This document shows positions 44,376-53,686 of a DNA stretch of 56,725 nt, one piece after another. The DNA comes from Candidatus [Bacteroides] periocalifornicus (GTDB lineage Bacteria; Bacteroidota; Bacteroidia; Bacteroidales; CAJPTX01). A program made the position numbers and the translations under genes. Below the pieces are notes generated by a model that did no database searches, was not told the DNA's origin, and worked only from the letters and a program-made list of their open reading frames with translations. Location: assembly GCA_001421095.1 (NCBI GenBank), contig LIIK01000004.1, positions 34,319-91,043 on the forward strand, given 5' to 3'. Each line of letters begins with the position of its first letter. Position 1 is the stretch's first letter.

Positions 44376-46175
44376 CTATAGATACCGCACCGTGGGCTGC
44401 TTTTGCACTCTCCTCTTGACCCTTGCCTGTAACTGGGAAATCCCACCGTTTGCTGCAACTCCCAGTAGCACTATGCCCAGGGCAAAAACCACAGCAACCC
44501 AGGCCGCTACCTCTATTCCTTCGATCTGCGAGCCGGGTATCTGTACTGCTAGGGCAGAGATTCTATCGATAGATTTCGCAAGCCATTCAACCACTATGCC
44601 CAACGCTGTAGCCGCAAAGCTTGCACCAGGCAGCATGGCAAGGATTACGGCCGCTGGAACTAGCACGCTCGTCAAGGGGATCACCAGCAGGTTGATCACC
44701 AGTCCCGCTGTGGGCAGCACGCCAAAGTAGTAGAGCTGCAAGGGCAACGTCCCCACCTGGGCTGCCAGCGATACGCACAACACTCCCCAGCAGTAATGGA
44801 GAAACTTGCAGTGGGTGCGAACTAACCCCATGAGTGGCGATGCGAAAAGGAGAATCCCGGCCACCGCGGCAAACGAAAACTGAAATCCTACGCTGAAGAG
44901 CGCCCGGGGATCGTAGAGTAAAAGGCAGAGTGCCGCCCCGGCCAATGCTGAGAATGATGCCCGCCGCCCTGGCAGAATGTGGGATAGCGAGAAGAAGAAA
45001 AGCATCACAACGGCTCGCACCAATGAGGGCGACCCTCCCGCCACTAGCGCGAAGAATACTACTCCCAGCAGGGGCAATCCGTAGCGAAGTAGACGCTGTA
45101 GTAGGGAGTTGCCAGGGATGAACCGGCAGAGCAACAGAAGCACACCGTACACAAAACCCACATGGAGGCCAGAGAGGGCCAACACGTGGGCTATGCCAAT
45201 CTTGGAAAAGGTCTGCCGAATCTCTGGGCTCAGCAGTTTCCTATCACCTACCGTCAGCGCAGCGACCAGTCCCAGCTCATCGCCTTTAAGCCCAGCAAGT
45301 CTGAACCGTTCCACGGCATCTTGGCGAATGCTGGCAGCCCACGCCCGATACTCCCAATTCTGGTTTGGCATGAGCTTGGTTGCAGTTCCCGTGGGAGTGC
45401 CGAGGCTGTAGCTTATTCCTTGGATGTGCAGCCATCCATTATAGTCAAATCCACCGGTAGAGCTGTTGGTTCTAGAGGGAAGGGGCCTTGCCAAAACCAA
45501 GAATCGGTCGCCCACATCAGCACGCACTAGCAGGCTATCTGCTGTTGAGAAATAGAGCATAGCCCTTTCAGATGTGGCAAGCCAACCTCCAGCAGGCATC
45601 TCCTCGGGTATGCTGGCTGTAGGCGTGCTGGCGATAGGGGCGTGTTCGGGTCGTGCTGGCGTGTATCGTGCTATTACCTGAACCTGTGTAGAGCCTCGGC
45701 TAGATTTTATGGCGGGAGCTATAATTATTTCTACCACGTTGCTGATCAGGCTGTTATTGGGCGGCGAACCGCTCACTTCAAGCCAAGCTAGGCTGCCGTT
45801 ACAATACCCCAGCACCCCTAGGATCGCATGCGCCAGAACGATTAGCCCGTAGCCAGCCACTGCAGTTAGCCTGCGCAGCGCGAAGAACAGAACAAGGCTC
45901 AGCACCAGCACCCCAAGAGAACCCTCCAGCAATGGGATTGCAAGAGGGTGGTAGCGGGCAATAAAAATCCCCACTAGGTAGGGAAGCAGAAACCACACTG
46001 CCCAGAGGTCTTGGGCGGGAGGCCTGCTCGCTACCGAGTGGGGATTTTTTCTACCCTTATTCTTGCTGTCGCCCCAGTCGAGCCTGCTAATATCTATAGG
46101 TTCTGCCTTGGGGGCTGCTGGCTGCTGAGAATCGCAAGGTGTCGATTCCGCATTTTCCCTCTTTTCCGTTTCCAC
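44376..46175 (-). CDS. comEC: ComEC/Rec2-type DNA uptake channel protein
   Basis: A 599-residue polytopic membrane protein. A hydrophilic N-terminal tail of about 58 residues precedes two or more membrane segments and a DUF4131-like soluble domain. The Competence domain follows, with the diagnostic ALSGLHVGFVYGVLLLL and many helices to the C-terminus. The metallo-beta-lactamase domain of longer ComEC proteins is absent, as is common in Bacteroidota. The family passes single-stranded DNA across the inner membrane during natural transformation. It is the last gene of the hisS-hutH-ruvX-def-comEC row, 9 nt after def. Confidence 0.9.
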   Translation of the reverse strand: METEKRENAESTPCDSQQPAAPKAEPIDISRLDWGDSKNKGRKNPHSVASRPPAQDLWAVWFLLPYLVGIFIARYHPLAIPLLEGSLGVLVLSLVLFFALRRLTAVAGYGLIVLAHAILGVLGYCNGSLAWLEVSGSPPNNSLISNVVEIIIAPAIKSSRGSTQVQVIARYTPARPEHAPIASTPTASIPEEMPAGGWLATSERAMLYFSTADSLLVRADVGDRFLVLARPLPSRTNSSTGGFDYNGWLHIQGISYSLGTPTGTATKLMPNQNWEYRAWAASIRQDAVERFRLAGLKGDELGLVAALTVGDRKLLSPEIRQTFSKIGIAHVLALSGLHVGFVYGVLLLLCRFIPGNSLLQRLLRYGLPLLGVVFFALVAGGSPSLVRAVVMLFFFSLSHILPGRRASFSALAGAALCLLLYDPRALFSVGFQFSFAAVAGILLFASPLMGLVRTHCKFLHYCWGVLCVSLAAQVGTLPLQLYYFGVLPTAGLVINLLVIPLTSVLVPAAVILAMLPGASFAATALGIVVEWLAKSIDRISALAVQIPGSQIEGIEVAAWVAVVFALGIVLLGVAANGGISQLQARVKRRVQKQPTVRYL

Positions 46176-46184
46176 TACTCAAGC

Positions 46185-46733
46185 TCATCCTAGCCTGCAG
46201 GGGTAGTCGGCTTTATATCGGCCGCGTTGCATATTCTTCAGCTTGCTCTGGAGCATCCGTTTCCGTAGAGGCGAGAGGTGGTCGATGAAAAGGATTCCCT
46301 CAAGGTGGTCATACTCATGCTGTATGATGCGGGCAGCCATTCCAGAGAATTCCTCCTGGTGGGGGGTGAAGTTCTCATCTACCCACTGCATGCGAATGCT
46401 GGAGGGGCGCACCACGTCCTCATGGATGCCTGGGATACTGAGGCATCCCTCAGTGAAGTGGGTATCGCTCCCAAACCGATCTGTGATGTTGGGGTTGATG
46501 AACACCTTGCGGAAATCGGCCAATTGGGGCTCTTTATCCGCAAAGGGCGTGGCATCTACCACGAACAGACGGATTGACAGCCCTATCTGGGGTGCGGCCA
46601 ACCCTACGCCGTCTGACCCCGCCATCGCCTGCTGCATCTCCTTTATCAGCTCTGGCAGGTTGGGGTACTCGGGCGTAATATCCTGCGCAACCTGACGGAG
46701 CACGGGCGACCCGTAAATGTAGATCGGTCTCAT
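46185..46733 (-). CDS. def: Peptide deformylase
   Basis: This metalloenzyme removes the N-formyl group from new proteins. At 182 residues all three family motifs are intact: GVGLAAPQ (42-49), EGCLS (95-99) with the metal-binding cysteine, and QHEYDH (138-143) with two metal-binding histidines and the catalytic glutamate. It overlaps the ruvX stop by 4 nt (ATGA), so the two are translationally coupled. Confidence 0.97.
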   Translation of the reverse strand: MRPIYIYGSPVLRQVAQDITPEYPNLPELIKEMQQAMAGSDGVGLAAPQIGLSIRLFVVDATPFADKEPQLADFRKVFINPNITDRFGSDTHFTEGCLSIPGIHEDVVRPSSIRMQWVDENFTPHQEEFSGMAARIIQHEYDHLEGILFIDHLSPLRKRMLQSKLKNMQRGRYKADYPCRLG

Positions 46734-47161
46734 TCTCTTGCTTGTTGTGCTTGCCGGGCTTCTAGGTACGACTCCAGTATTATCTGTGCGCTTATCCTAT
46801 CTACCAAGGCCTTATCCTGCCGTTTGATTTTGGGTACTCCCCCGTCTAGCATTGTCTGAAAGGCTAGTTTGGAGGTGAAACGCTCGTCATAGCGCTCTAT
46901 TCTCAGCGTGGGTAGCACCTTGGCCAGCCTATTCAGCAGAGGAACTATATACCGCTCGGCTTCAGAGGGTTGGTAGCGCATGGTTGTGGGTAGCCCTACC
47001 ACCAAAAACTCTACATCCTCCTGCTGCACGTATTGGCAAAGAAACTCTGGAACTTTCGCAGTGGGTAGGGTGTCTATCGGTGTGGCTATCAGCTGTAACG
47101 GGTCGGTTACTGCAATGCCCGTTCGCTTACGCCCGACATCTAATGCTACTATACGCCCCAT
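46730..47161 (-). CDS. ruvX: RuvX/YqgF pre-16S rRNA nuclease
   Basis: A 143-residue RNase H-fold protein that begins with the family motif IVALDVGRKRTGIAVTD, where Asp8 is the first acidic catalytic residue. ERYDERFTSKLA and the terminal DKALVDRISAQIILESYLE supply the others. Family members mature the 5' end of 16S rRNA; the Holliday-junction role in the name is less certain. It is 4 nt after hutH and overlaps def. Confidence 0.93.
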   Translation of the reverse strand: MGRIVALDVGRKRTGIAVTDPLQLIATPIDTLPTAKVPEFLCQYVQQEDVEFLVVGLPTTMRYQPSEAERYIVPLLNRLAKVLPTLRIERYDERFTSKLAFQTMLDGGVPKIKRQDKALVDRISAQIILESYLEARQAQQARE

Positions 47162-47165
47162 ATGG

Positions 47166-48668
47166 TTACTCCGCGCAGGGGGCCGTGCGGGTGTGGATGA
47201 ATTCCCGGCTTGCCTCTATCTCGGTGTACATTACCCGATCGTTGTCTAGAGCTGGCACTAGGCTACGGTAGTCCTTCATGAGTTCCTCCAGCTTTGGCGC
47301 GCTCTTGGCAGGGCGCCTGAACTCTATAGCCTGGGCGGCATTCATCAGCTCTATTGCTAGCACACGCTCTGTGTTGTCGGCCATTCGGAGTAGGCGGGTA
47401 GCTGCATTGCCACCCATCGACACCAGATCCTCCTGCCCGTTAGAAGATACTATGGAATCCACACTTGCAGGAGTAGCCAGCTGCTTGTTCTGGCTTACCA
47501 TGGCGGCAGCTGCGTACTGAGGGATCATGAACCCGGAGTTAAGCCCCGGGTTGGCCACCAGAAACTCGGGAAGATTGCGAAGACCTAGAATCAGCTGCGC
47601 CGTCCTACGCTCTGAGATGTTGGCCAGTTCAGCTATTGCAAGGGCGAGGTAATCATAGGCCAAGGCCAACGGCTCGCCATGGAAATTACCACCCGATATA
47701 ACGAGATCCTCGTCTGGCCACACCGTCGGGTTGTCGGTCACAGAGTTTATTTCGGTTTCAACCACCTTCGCCACGTGGAATATGGCATCCCGGCAGGCAC
47801 CGTGAACCTGCGGCACGCAACGGAATGAGTAGGGATCTTGCACGTGCGCCTTCTTACGGGCTATCAGTTCGCTGCCCGCTAGCAGACTACGGATATTGGA
47901 AGCCACCAGCGCCTGCCCTGCGTGGGGGCGCACAGCCTGTATATTCGGGTGGAAAGGTTCAGGCCTTCCGTCAAAACCTTCCAGCGATAGCGCAGCCAGT
48001 GAATCGGCCCAATCGGCTAACCGTTGCGCCTGCAGCACGGCATGTACCCCGTGGGCGCTCATGAACTGCGTACCGTTCAGCAGGGCGAGCCCCTCTTTGG
48101 ACTGGAGTTCTATAGCCTCCCAGCCGAATTTCTTTAGAACTTCTCCTGAGGGGCGGCGTTCCCCAGCAAAGCGCACCTCGCCTAGCCCTAGCAAGGGCAG
48201 GAAAAGGTTGGCGAGCGGGGCTAAGTCACCCGAAGCGCCCAGCGACCCCCTGTCGAATACCACTGGCAGCACATCATGATTGTAGAAATCTAGAATGCGC
48301 TTTACCGTCTGCACCTGCACACCGCTGTTGCCCAACGAGAGGGAGTGGGCTTTTAGCAGGAGCATGAGGCGTACTATTTCGGGCGCTACCTCTGCCCCTG
48401 TGCTGCAGGCGTGTGACATCACTAGGTTGCGCTGCAGGGTCGACAGCTCGCCAGCCGATATGCTACGGTTGCAGAGCGAACCAAAACCAGTGGTAATCCC
48501 ATAGATCGGCGTGTCGGCTACCTGCATCTTATGGTTCAGATAGTCTCGGCACCGCTGGATTCTAGCTACTGACTCCTCAGAAAGGGTTAACTTCACATCC
48601 CTGTTAGCCAGTAGGCTTGCAATCTTGCCCAGGGTGAGGGGTGCTGGAGAAATTTGAAAATCCATCAT
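47166..48668 (-). CDS. hutH: Histidine ammonia-lyase
   Basis: HutH removes ammonia from histidine to give urocanate. The 500-residue length is normal. The self-forming MIO cofactor triad Ala145-Ser146-Gly147 is intact in GSLGASGDLAPLANL. The conserved YGITTGFGSL is near 56-65. None of the other hut genes (hutU, hutI, ftcD) is in the window. The gene lies 32 nt after hisS and 4 nt before ruvX, an unusual setting for a catabolic enzyme. Related aromatic ammonia-lyases exist, and substrate preference cannot be settled by reading alone. Confidence 0.93.
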   Translation of the reverse strand: MMDFQISPAPLTLGKIASLLANRDVKLTLSEESVARIQRCRDYLNHKMQVADTPIYGITTGFGSLCNRSISAGELSTLQRNLVMSHACSTGAEVAPEIVRLMLLLKAHSLSLGNSGVQVQTVKRILDFYNHDVLPVVFDRGSLGASGDLAPLANLFLPLLGLGEVRFAGERRPSGEVLKKFGWEAIELQSKEGLALLNGTQFMSAHGVHAVLQAQRLADWADSLAALSLEGFDGRPEPFHPNIQAVRPHAGQALVASNIRSLLAGSELIARKKAHVQDPYSFRCVPQVHGACRDAIFHVAKVVETEINSVTDNPTVWPDEDLVISGGNFHGEPLALAYDYLALAIAELANISERRTAQLILGLRNLPEFLVANPGLNSGFMIPQYAAAAMVSQNKQLATPASVDSIVSSNGQEDLVSMGGNAATRLLRMADNTERVLAIELMNAAQAIEFRRPAKSAPKLEELMKDYRSLVPALDNDRVMYTEIEASREFIHTRTAPCAE

Positions 48669-48700
48669 ACGTTATTGTGTAATTATCCAGATTCTAGCTG

Positions 48701-50089
48701 TTACTCTAGCCCCGGTGTAATTCCGAAGATCTCTTCTGCCACACGGTCTAGGGGAACAGCCCTTTGGTTGCCATCCATCATATTGCGTACTACCACCTCT
48801 TGGGCTTCTAGCTCTCTATCGCCTACGATAATGGCGAACAGCGCCCGCCGCTTGTCTGCGTACTCCAGCTGCTTGCGCATTTTAGTTACCTCTGGGTAGA
48901 TCATGCAGCTATAATCTTGGGCATGCGCCAGTGTGGCCATTCGCACGCAGAGAGGGTAGGCCGCCTCGCAAAGATTGAGAATGAGGAAGTCCAACGATGA
49001 ATCCAGGTCGCCAGGGAAAAGCTTCAGCAGCTCTAGCGCATCGTAAATCCGATCTGCACCGAAAGAGATCCCAACCCCAGTAACCCCTGCCAGCCCAAAA
49101 ATCCCCGTGAGGTTGTCGAACCTCCCCCCGCCGCATACCGATACGTTGAACTCCTCAGAATCTACTACCACCTCAAAAATTGCGCCGGTGTAGTAGCTGA
49201 GGCCGCGCGCCAGCGATGGCGATACCCGTACAGGCATTTCCACCTCAGAGTACTCCGCGTACCGAAGTATCCAGCGTAGTTCCTCTAGCCCCTTCTCGCC
49301 TTGCGGGTTGCCAGCTAGCATCCCATCCAGAGCGCCCAGCGTTTGCGCATTATCGGCCTCTGTAGTGAGTAGGGCCAAGAGTTCGCCGATTTTATCCTCT
49401 TCAAAGCCTGCTGCCCGCAGCTCTTCCCTTACAGCCTCTGCGCTAGTCTTGGCAAGCTTATCTATGGCTACAGTCATGGGTACCAGCTTGTCAGGATGCC
49501 CCAGCACCTCGGCCAAGCCCGCTAGGATTTTCCGGTTGTTCAGCAGTAGCGTCACCTTCAGCCCGAGCTCGCCGAACACCTGCTCCACTATCCTGATAAG
49601 CTCCACCTCGCACAGTAGCGACTCGGTGCCTACTACGTCCACATCGCACTGTAGAAACTCCCTGTAGCGCCCTTTCTGCGGTCTATCGGCGCGCCATACG
49701 GGCTGTATCTGGTAGCGCTTAAAGGGATGCGGTAATTCCCCCCAATTGTTGGCTACGTAGCGGGCAAACGGCACTGTGAGATCGTACCGCATCCCCCTGT
49801 CGCATAGCTGTTTTGCCAGTACCTCTGGGCGCATTTCCCCGATCTTATCGAGCTCTACGCCCTTGAGGTAATCCCCCGAATTCAGTACGCGGAATAGCAG
49901 CTTATCACCCTCATCACCATACTTACCCGTGAGGGTCGATAGGTTCTCCATTGCGGGTGTTTCAAGCGCTTCGTAGCCGAAACGTCTGAATGCGGCCTCT
50001 ATGATGTTCAGGAGATACTTGCGCTTCCTCACCTCTAGGGGAGAGAAATCACGCATACCCTTGGGCACTGCCACCTTCTGCCCTGCCAT
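48701..50089 (-). CDS. hisS: Histidine-tRNA ligase
   Basis: A class II aminoacyl-tRNA synthetase of 462 residues. Visible marks are the N-terminal PKGMRDFSPLEVRKRKYLL, motif 2 around RYQIQPVWRADRPQKGRYRE, the histidine-specific RGLSYYTGAIFEVV, and a C-terminal anticodon-binding domain with IVGDRELEAQEVVVRNM. It is the first gene of a five-gene minus-strand row and has a near-consensus -7 box 23 nt upstream. Confidence 0.97.
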   Translation of the reverse strand: MAGQKVAVPKGMRDFSPLEVRKRKYLLNIIEAAFRRFGYEALETPAMENLSTLTGKYGDEGDKLLFRVLNSGDYLKGVELDKIGEMRPEVLAKQLCDRGMRYDLTVPFARYVANNWGELPHPFKRYQIQPVWRADRPQKGRYREFLQCDVDVVGTESLLCEVELIRIVEQVFGELGLKVTLLLNNRKILAGLAEVLGHPDKLVPMTVAIDKLAKTSAEAVREELRAAGFEEDKIGELLALLTTEADNAQTLGALDGMLAGNPQGEKGLEELRWILRYAEYSEVEMPVRVSPSLARGLSYYTGAIFEVVVDSEEFNVSVCGGGRFDNLTGIFGLAGVTGVGISFGADRIYDALELLKLFPGDLDSSLDFLILNLCEAAYPLCVRMATLAHAQDYSCMIYPEVTKMRKQLEYADKRRALFAIIVGDRELEAQEVVVRNMMDGNQRAVPLDRVAEEIFGITPGLE

Positions 50090-50112
50090 TGTGTAGTATT
50101 TACGTTTGGGCG

Positions 50113-50120
50113 CGAAGGTA
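50113..50120 (-). promoter_or_regulatory. Near-consensus -7 box of hisS
   Basis: TACCTTCG on the minus strand, one mismatch to TAnnTTTG, 23 nt before the hisS ATG. Confidence 0.45.
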
Positions 50121-50182
50121 GTAATAAAAATCTTCTTTGGTATGGAGGGGAATTAAAGCTTTTCAAGCATTCATTGCGCGCA

Positions 50183-51436
50183 TTACAGGCAACCGATCAG
50201 CACCCGTCTCAATCCGTTTAGGGCATCATAGGTTGCCCGCACAGCATTCACCGCCCGTGTGCTGGATAGGAGTGCTCTCCCTGTTGTTACCCCGACCCTG
50301 GATGCTACGGCCCAATAAAAAGTACCTACGGGGGTTTTCGAACCATCGCCCCCCGGCCCGAGCAAACCGGTGGTGGCAATCCCGTATTCAGCCTTGAGCC
50401 GTTCCATGACGCCCTGTGCCATTGCCCCGGCCACCTCTTCGCTCACAGCGCCGAACCGCGCCAGCAAATCGGGCTTTACCCCAAGCTGCTCCCGTTTTAT
50501 CCGATCACCATACGTAACCAGGCCGCCGAGGTAGTAATCTGAGGCACCCGGCACGCTGGTTATCGCCTCCGCAAGCCTGCCAGCAGTGCAGCTCTCCGCA
50601 GTGGCTATCGTTGCGCTCTTCCTTTTTAGCAGCGAGCCCACTACGCTCGGGAGCGTTTCATCCCCCTCGCCGTAGAATTCATTCGGTATCAAATCCTTGA
50701 GCTCTTCTACATAGGAGGTTAGCTCTTCCTGCAGCGCGGGAGTTCCAGGTTCTTTCGAGTCGATTCTTAGCCGTATTCCCTCTGGTCCAGGGAGGTAGGC
50801 AAGCGAGAAGTGTTCTGCTAGCCGCTGCTCCCAGCTGGCTATTCGGTCGGCAAGGTAAGATTCTGCTATCCCATAGATTTTCAGCACCCGTTGTAGGGGT
50901 TTGCCTGTTGAGAGCCTGCTAACCCGGGGGATTACCTGTTCATCTACCAAAGCCTCGGTCTCAAAGGGGACTCCTGGCAAGCTGAATACCCAATTCGCGC
51001 CCTGGCAGAACAGCATCCCAGGTGCTGTACCAAGCTTGTTTGGGAGTACTTCGCAGCTGCTGGGCACCATGGCCTGCTCTGCATTCCGGGGCGTTAGCGC
51101 CAGCCCCCGTTTTGCTAGCCGCTCAGTAACAAGCTGCAGCGTAGCAGGATCTTCCACCAGCTTACCGCCAAAGAGCTGCAGCAGTATCTCCTTGGTGAAG
51201 TCGTCTGCCGTAGGGCCTAGGCCTCCCGTTATGGTGGTTATGCGGTATTTGCTGGAAAAATCGGCAAAAGCGCGCAGCATGGCCACCCTATCGTCAGGGA
51301 TCACCAGCACCTCCCTTACGTCGCAGCCTACTGCGCTAAGCCTCTGGGCAATATAGCGAGAGTTAGTGTCCAGCACCTGCCCAATGGCGAGCTCTGTGCC
51401 CACGGCAATTATACCCGCAGTAACCCTGCCTACCAT
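50183..51436 (-). CDS. cinA: CinA-family nicotinamide-nucleotide amidase
   Basis: 417 residues from the ATG at 51436; a GTG at 51451 would add five. The N-terminal MoCF-like domain (about 1-165) has IAVGTELAIGQVLDTNS and TITGGLGPTADD, typical of the ADP-ribose pyrophosphatase part. The C-terminal amidase domain (about 255-417) has TIATAESCTAGRLAEAI, YYLGGLVTYGD and TGLLGPGGDG. The family recycles pyridine nucleotides by deamidating NMN and is often linked to competence by name only. It is the last gene of the sensor-rarA-kdsA-cinA row, 82 nt after kdsA. Confidence 0.93.
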   Translation of the reverse strand: MVGRVTAGIIAVGTELAIGQVLDTNSRYIAQRLSAVGCDVREVLVIPDDRVAMLRAFADFSSKYRITTITGGLGPTADDFTKEILLQLFGGKLVEDPATLQLVTERLAKRGLALTPRNAEQAMVPSSCEVLPNKLGTAPGMLFCQGANWVFSLPGVPFETEALVDEQVIPRVSRLSTGKPLQRVLKIYGIAESYLADRIASWEQRLAEHFSLAYLPGPEGIRLRIDSKEPGTPALQEELTSYVEELKDLIPNEFYGEGDETLPSVVGSLLKRKSATIATAESCTAGRLAEAITSVPGASDYYLGGLVTYGDRIKREQLGVKPDLLARFGAVSEEVAGAMAQGVMERLKAEYGIATTGLLGPGGDGSKTPVGTFYWAVASRVGVTTGRALLSSTRAVNAVRATYDALNGLRRVLIGCL

Positions 51437-51518
51437 AGCGTTCCCTTCCACTTCCAGAAAGTAAAAAGTACTCTTGAAAACCGTGTAACCTAGGGCTCAC
51501 CGCAGTGGTGCCCATCGT

Positions 51519-52370
51519 TTAATTCTTCCCCTCCAGATACCCATGCAGCCCCATCACCCGCTCCATTAAGCCCTCAAAGAGGTTAAGCTTGAGCATGTTA
51601 CTCCCGTCAGAGAGAGCCTCCCGTGGTTCGGGGTGGGTCTCTAGGAATAGCCCGTGGGCGCCGGCCACTACCCCCAGCTTGGCGTAGTGTTCTATGAGCT
51701 CGGGCCTGCCGCCAGATACACCGGCGCTCTGGTTGGGCTGCTGTAGCGAGTGGGTGCAGTCAAAAATCACAGGATACCCAGTCGCTGCCATTGCGGGTAT
51801 TCCCCTGAAATCCACTATCAGGTCGCCATAGCCAAACATGGTGCCGCGCTCGGTGAGCATGATCTTACCATTCCCGCTGCTAGCGACCTTCTCGGCGGCA
51901 AAGCGCATCTGCTCGGGAGCCAGGAACTGCCCCTTCTTAATGTTTACCACCCGTCCAGTTCGCCCGGCCGCCACTAGCATATCGGTCTGTCGGCAGAGAA
52001 AGGCGGGTATCTGTAGCACATCGGCCACTTCGGCAGCCATTGCGGCCTCCTCTGGCAGATGGATGTCGGTTACAATGGGCAGCTCTAGGCTGCGCTTTAC
52101 CTTCTCCAGTATCCTGAGGGCCTCTTGGTCGCCAAGCCCAGAGAACGAATCGCCCCTGCTGCGATTGGCCTTGCGGTATGAGGATTTGAATACCAGGGGA
52201 ATTCGCAGCCGTTCGCATACCCGTTTCACCTCTTCGGCCGTCCGTAAGGTTATGGATTCGCCCTCCACTACGCAGGGGCCGGCCATCACCAGCAGGGCCT
52301 TTGGGGTTAGGTGGGCAAGGTTGGGAATCGACCCGAAAATAGATTGTACCGTATCTGATAGCATGTTCAC
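51519..52370 (-). CDS. kdsA: 3-deoxy-8-phosphooctulonate (KDO-8-P) synthase
   Basis: KdsA condenses phosphoenolpyruvate with arabinose 5-phosphate on the route to the KDO of lipopolysaccharide. The 283-residue length is normal. Motifs are MAGPCVVEGES, SYRKANRSR, DIHLPEEA, CRQTDMLVAA, NIKKGQF and FDCTHSLQQPN. The Cys33 of AGPC marks the metal-dependent class, where it is a ligand; metal-independent enzymes such as that of E. coli have Asn there. It lies 27 nt after rarA. Confidence 0.95.
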   Translation of the reverse strand: MNMLSDTVQSIFGSIPNLAHLTPKALLVMAGPCVVEGESITLRTAEEVKRVCERLRIPLVFKSSYRKANRSRGDSFSGLGDQEALRILEKVKRSLELPIVTDIHLPEEAAMAAEVADVLQIPAFLCRQTDMLVAAGRTGRVVNIKKGQFLAPEQMRFAAEKVASSGNGKIMLTERGTMFGYGDLIVDFRGIPAMAATGYPVIFDCTHSLQQPNQSAGVSGGRPELIEHYAKLGVVAGAHGLFLETHPEPREALSDGSNMLKLNLFEGLMERVMGLHGYLEGKN

Positions 52371-52397
52371 TGGGTTTTCTTATGGATTCTGCAATGG

Positions 52398-53684
52398 TTA
52401 CACGCTGGCATCCTTTCCGTATTTCGTTCCCCAACGCTCCAGAATCGTGCGTGCCGCCTCCTGTTCACGGGCATTATCGGCAGGGATGTAGAACTGGGTA
52501 CCCTCCAGCCCAGCGGGTAGAAATTCCTGTTCCACGAAGTGCCTAGGGTAATCATGTGCGTACCTGTATCCCTCTGCGTATCCTAGCTGCTTCATAAGCC
52601 CAGTGGAGGCATTCCGAAGGTGGAGGGGAACTTCTCGGGGGGTATCGTGTCGAACCTGCTCAAGAGCCGCATTTATCGCCAGGTAGGCGCTGTTGCTCTT
52701 GGCGCTGTTGGCAAGGTATATGGTAACCTCAGCCAGCGGAATCCTCGCCTCGGGCATGCCTATCGATTTCACCGTCTCCATGCCCGCCTGCGCCAGCAGC
52801 AGCCCATTGGGATTGGCGAGCCCGATGTCCTCTGCCGCCAAGATCACCAATCGCCGAGCTATGAATACGGGGTCCTCCCCCCCCTCTAGTATCCTGGCCA
52901 GCCAGTAGATTGCACCATTGGGGTCGCTCCCCCGCACCGATTTTATGAAGGCCGAAATGCAGTCATAGTGCATATCGCCCCCCTTATCGTAGCGGGCGCT
53001 GTTGGTTTGTAGCAGCCGTTCTACCAGGGCGTTGGTCACCGTAACCCGCCCGTTCTCCGCAGCGCTCTGTAGCAGGTCGAGGATATTCAGCAGTCGCCGT
53101 CCATCGCCACCAGCGTAGCCATACAGCGCCGCAGTTTCCTGGAAGTCAAAGGTAAGCTTTTTCAGCTCCACATCTTGGGTTATCGCCCGCTGCACCAGCA
53201 CCTCTAGCTCTGCGAGGCTTAGCGGGCTTAGCGTGTAAACCTGGCAGCGCGATAGGAGGGGAGAAATCACCTCGAATGAAGGGTTCTCCGTTGTGGCACC
53301 TATCAATACCACCTTGCCCTTCTCCACGGAGCCGAGCAGGGAATCCTGTTGCGACTTGTTGAACCTATGGATCTCATCGATGAATAGGATAGGAGCGGGT
53401 GAACCCATGAACTGGGTCTGCCGTGCGGTGTTCAGCGTGTCTCGCACATCCTTTACCCCAGCGTTCACGGCGCTGAGGGTGTAGAACGCCCGTCCGCTGG
53501 CCAACGATACGATGTGGGCCAACGTGGTCTTTCCCACCCCGGGCGGTCCCCAGAGGATGAAGGGGGAAAGATGCCCGCTCTCCACCATGCGCCGTATTAT
53601 CCCGCTCGGCCCCACTAGGTGTTGTTGACCTACGTACCCCTCAAGGGTGGTGGGGCGCATCCGTTCTGCCAGAGGAGTCGCCAT
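52398..53684 (-). CDS. rarA: Replication-associated recombination protein RarA (MgsA)
   Basis: A 428-residue AAA+ ATPase of the clamp-loader-like RarA/WRNIP1 family, acting at stalled replication forks. Walker A GPPGVGKT is at 46-53 and Walker B is ILFIDEIHRFNKSQQD. Sensor 1 sits in VVLIGATTENPSFEV. The C-terminal tetramerisation region includes MHYDCISAFIKSVRGSDPNG and ILAAEDIGLANP, both diagnostic. It starts 2 nt after the stop of the sensor gene and is followed by kdsA. Confidence 0.96.
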   Translation of the reverse strand: MATPLAERMRPTTLEGYVGQQHLVGPSGIIRRMVESGHLSPFILWGPPGVGKTTLAHIVSLASGRAFYTLSAVNAGVKDVRDTLNTARQTQFMGSPAPILFIDEIHRFNKSQQDSLLGSVEKGKVVLIGATTENPSFEVISPLLSRCQVYTLSPLSLAELEVLVQRAITQDVELKKLTFDFQETAALYGYAGGDGRRLLNILDLLQSAAENGRVTVTNALVERLLQTNSARYDKGGDMHYDCISAFIKSVRGSDPNGAIYWLARILEGGEDPVFIARRLVILAAEDIGLANPNGLLLAQAGMETVKSIGMPEARIPLAEVTIYLANSAKSNSAYLAINAALEQVRHDTPREVPLHLRNASTGLMKQLGYAEGYRYAHDYPRHFVEQEFLPAGLEGTQFYIPADNAREQEAARTILERWGTKYGKDASV

Positions 53685-53686
53685 AC

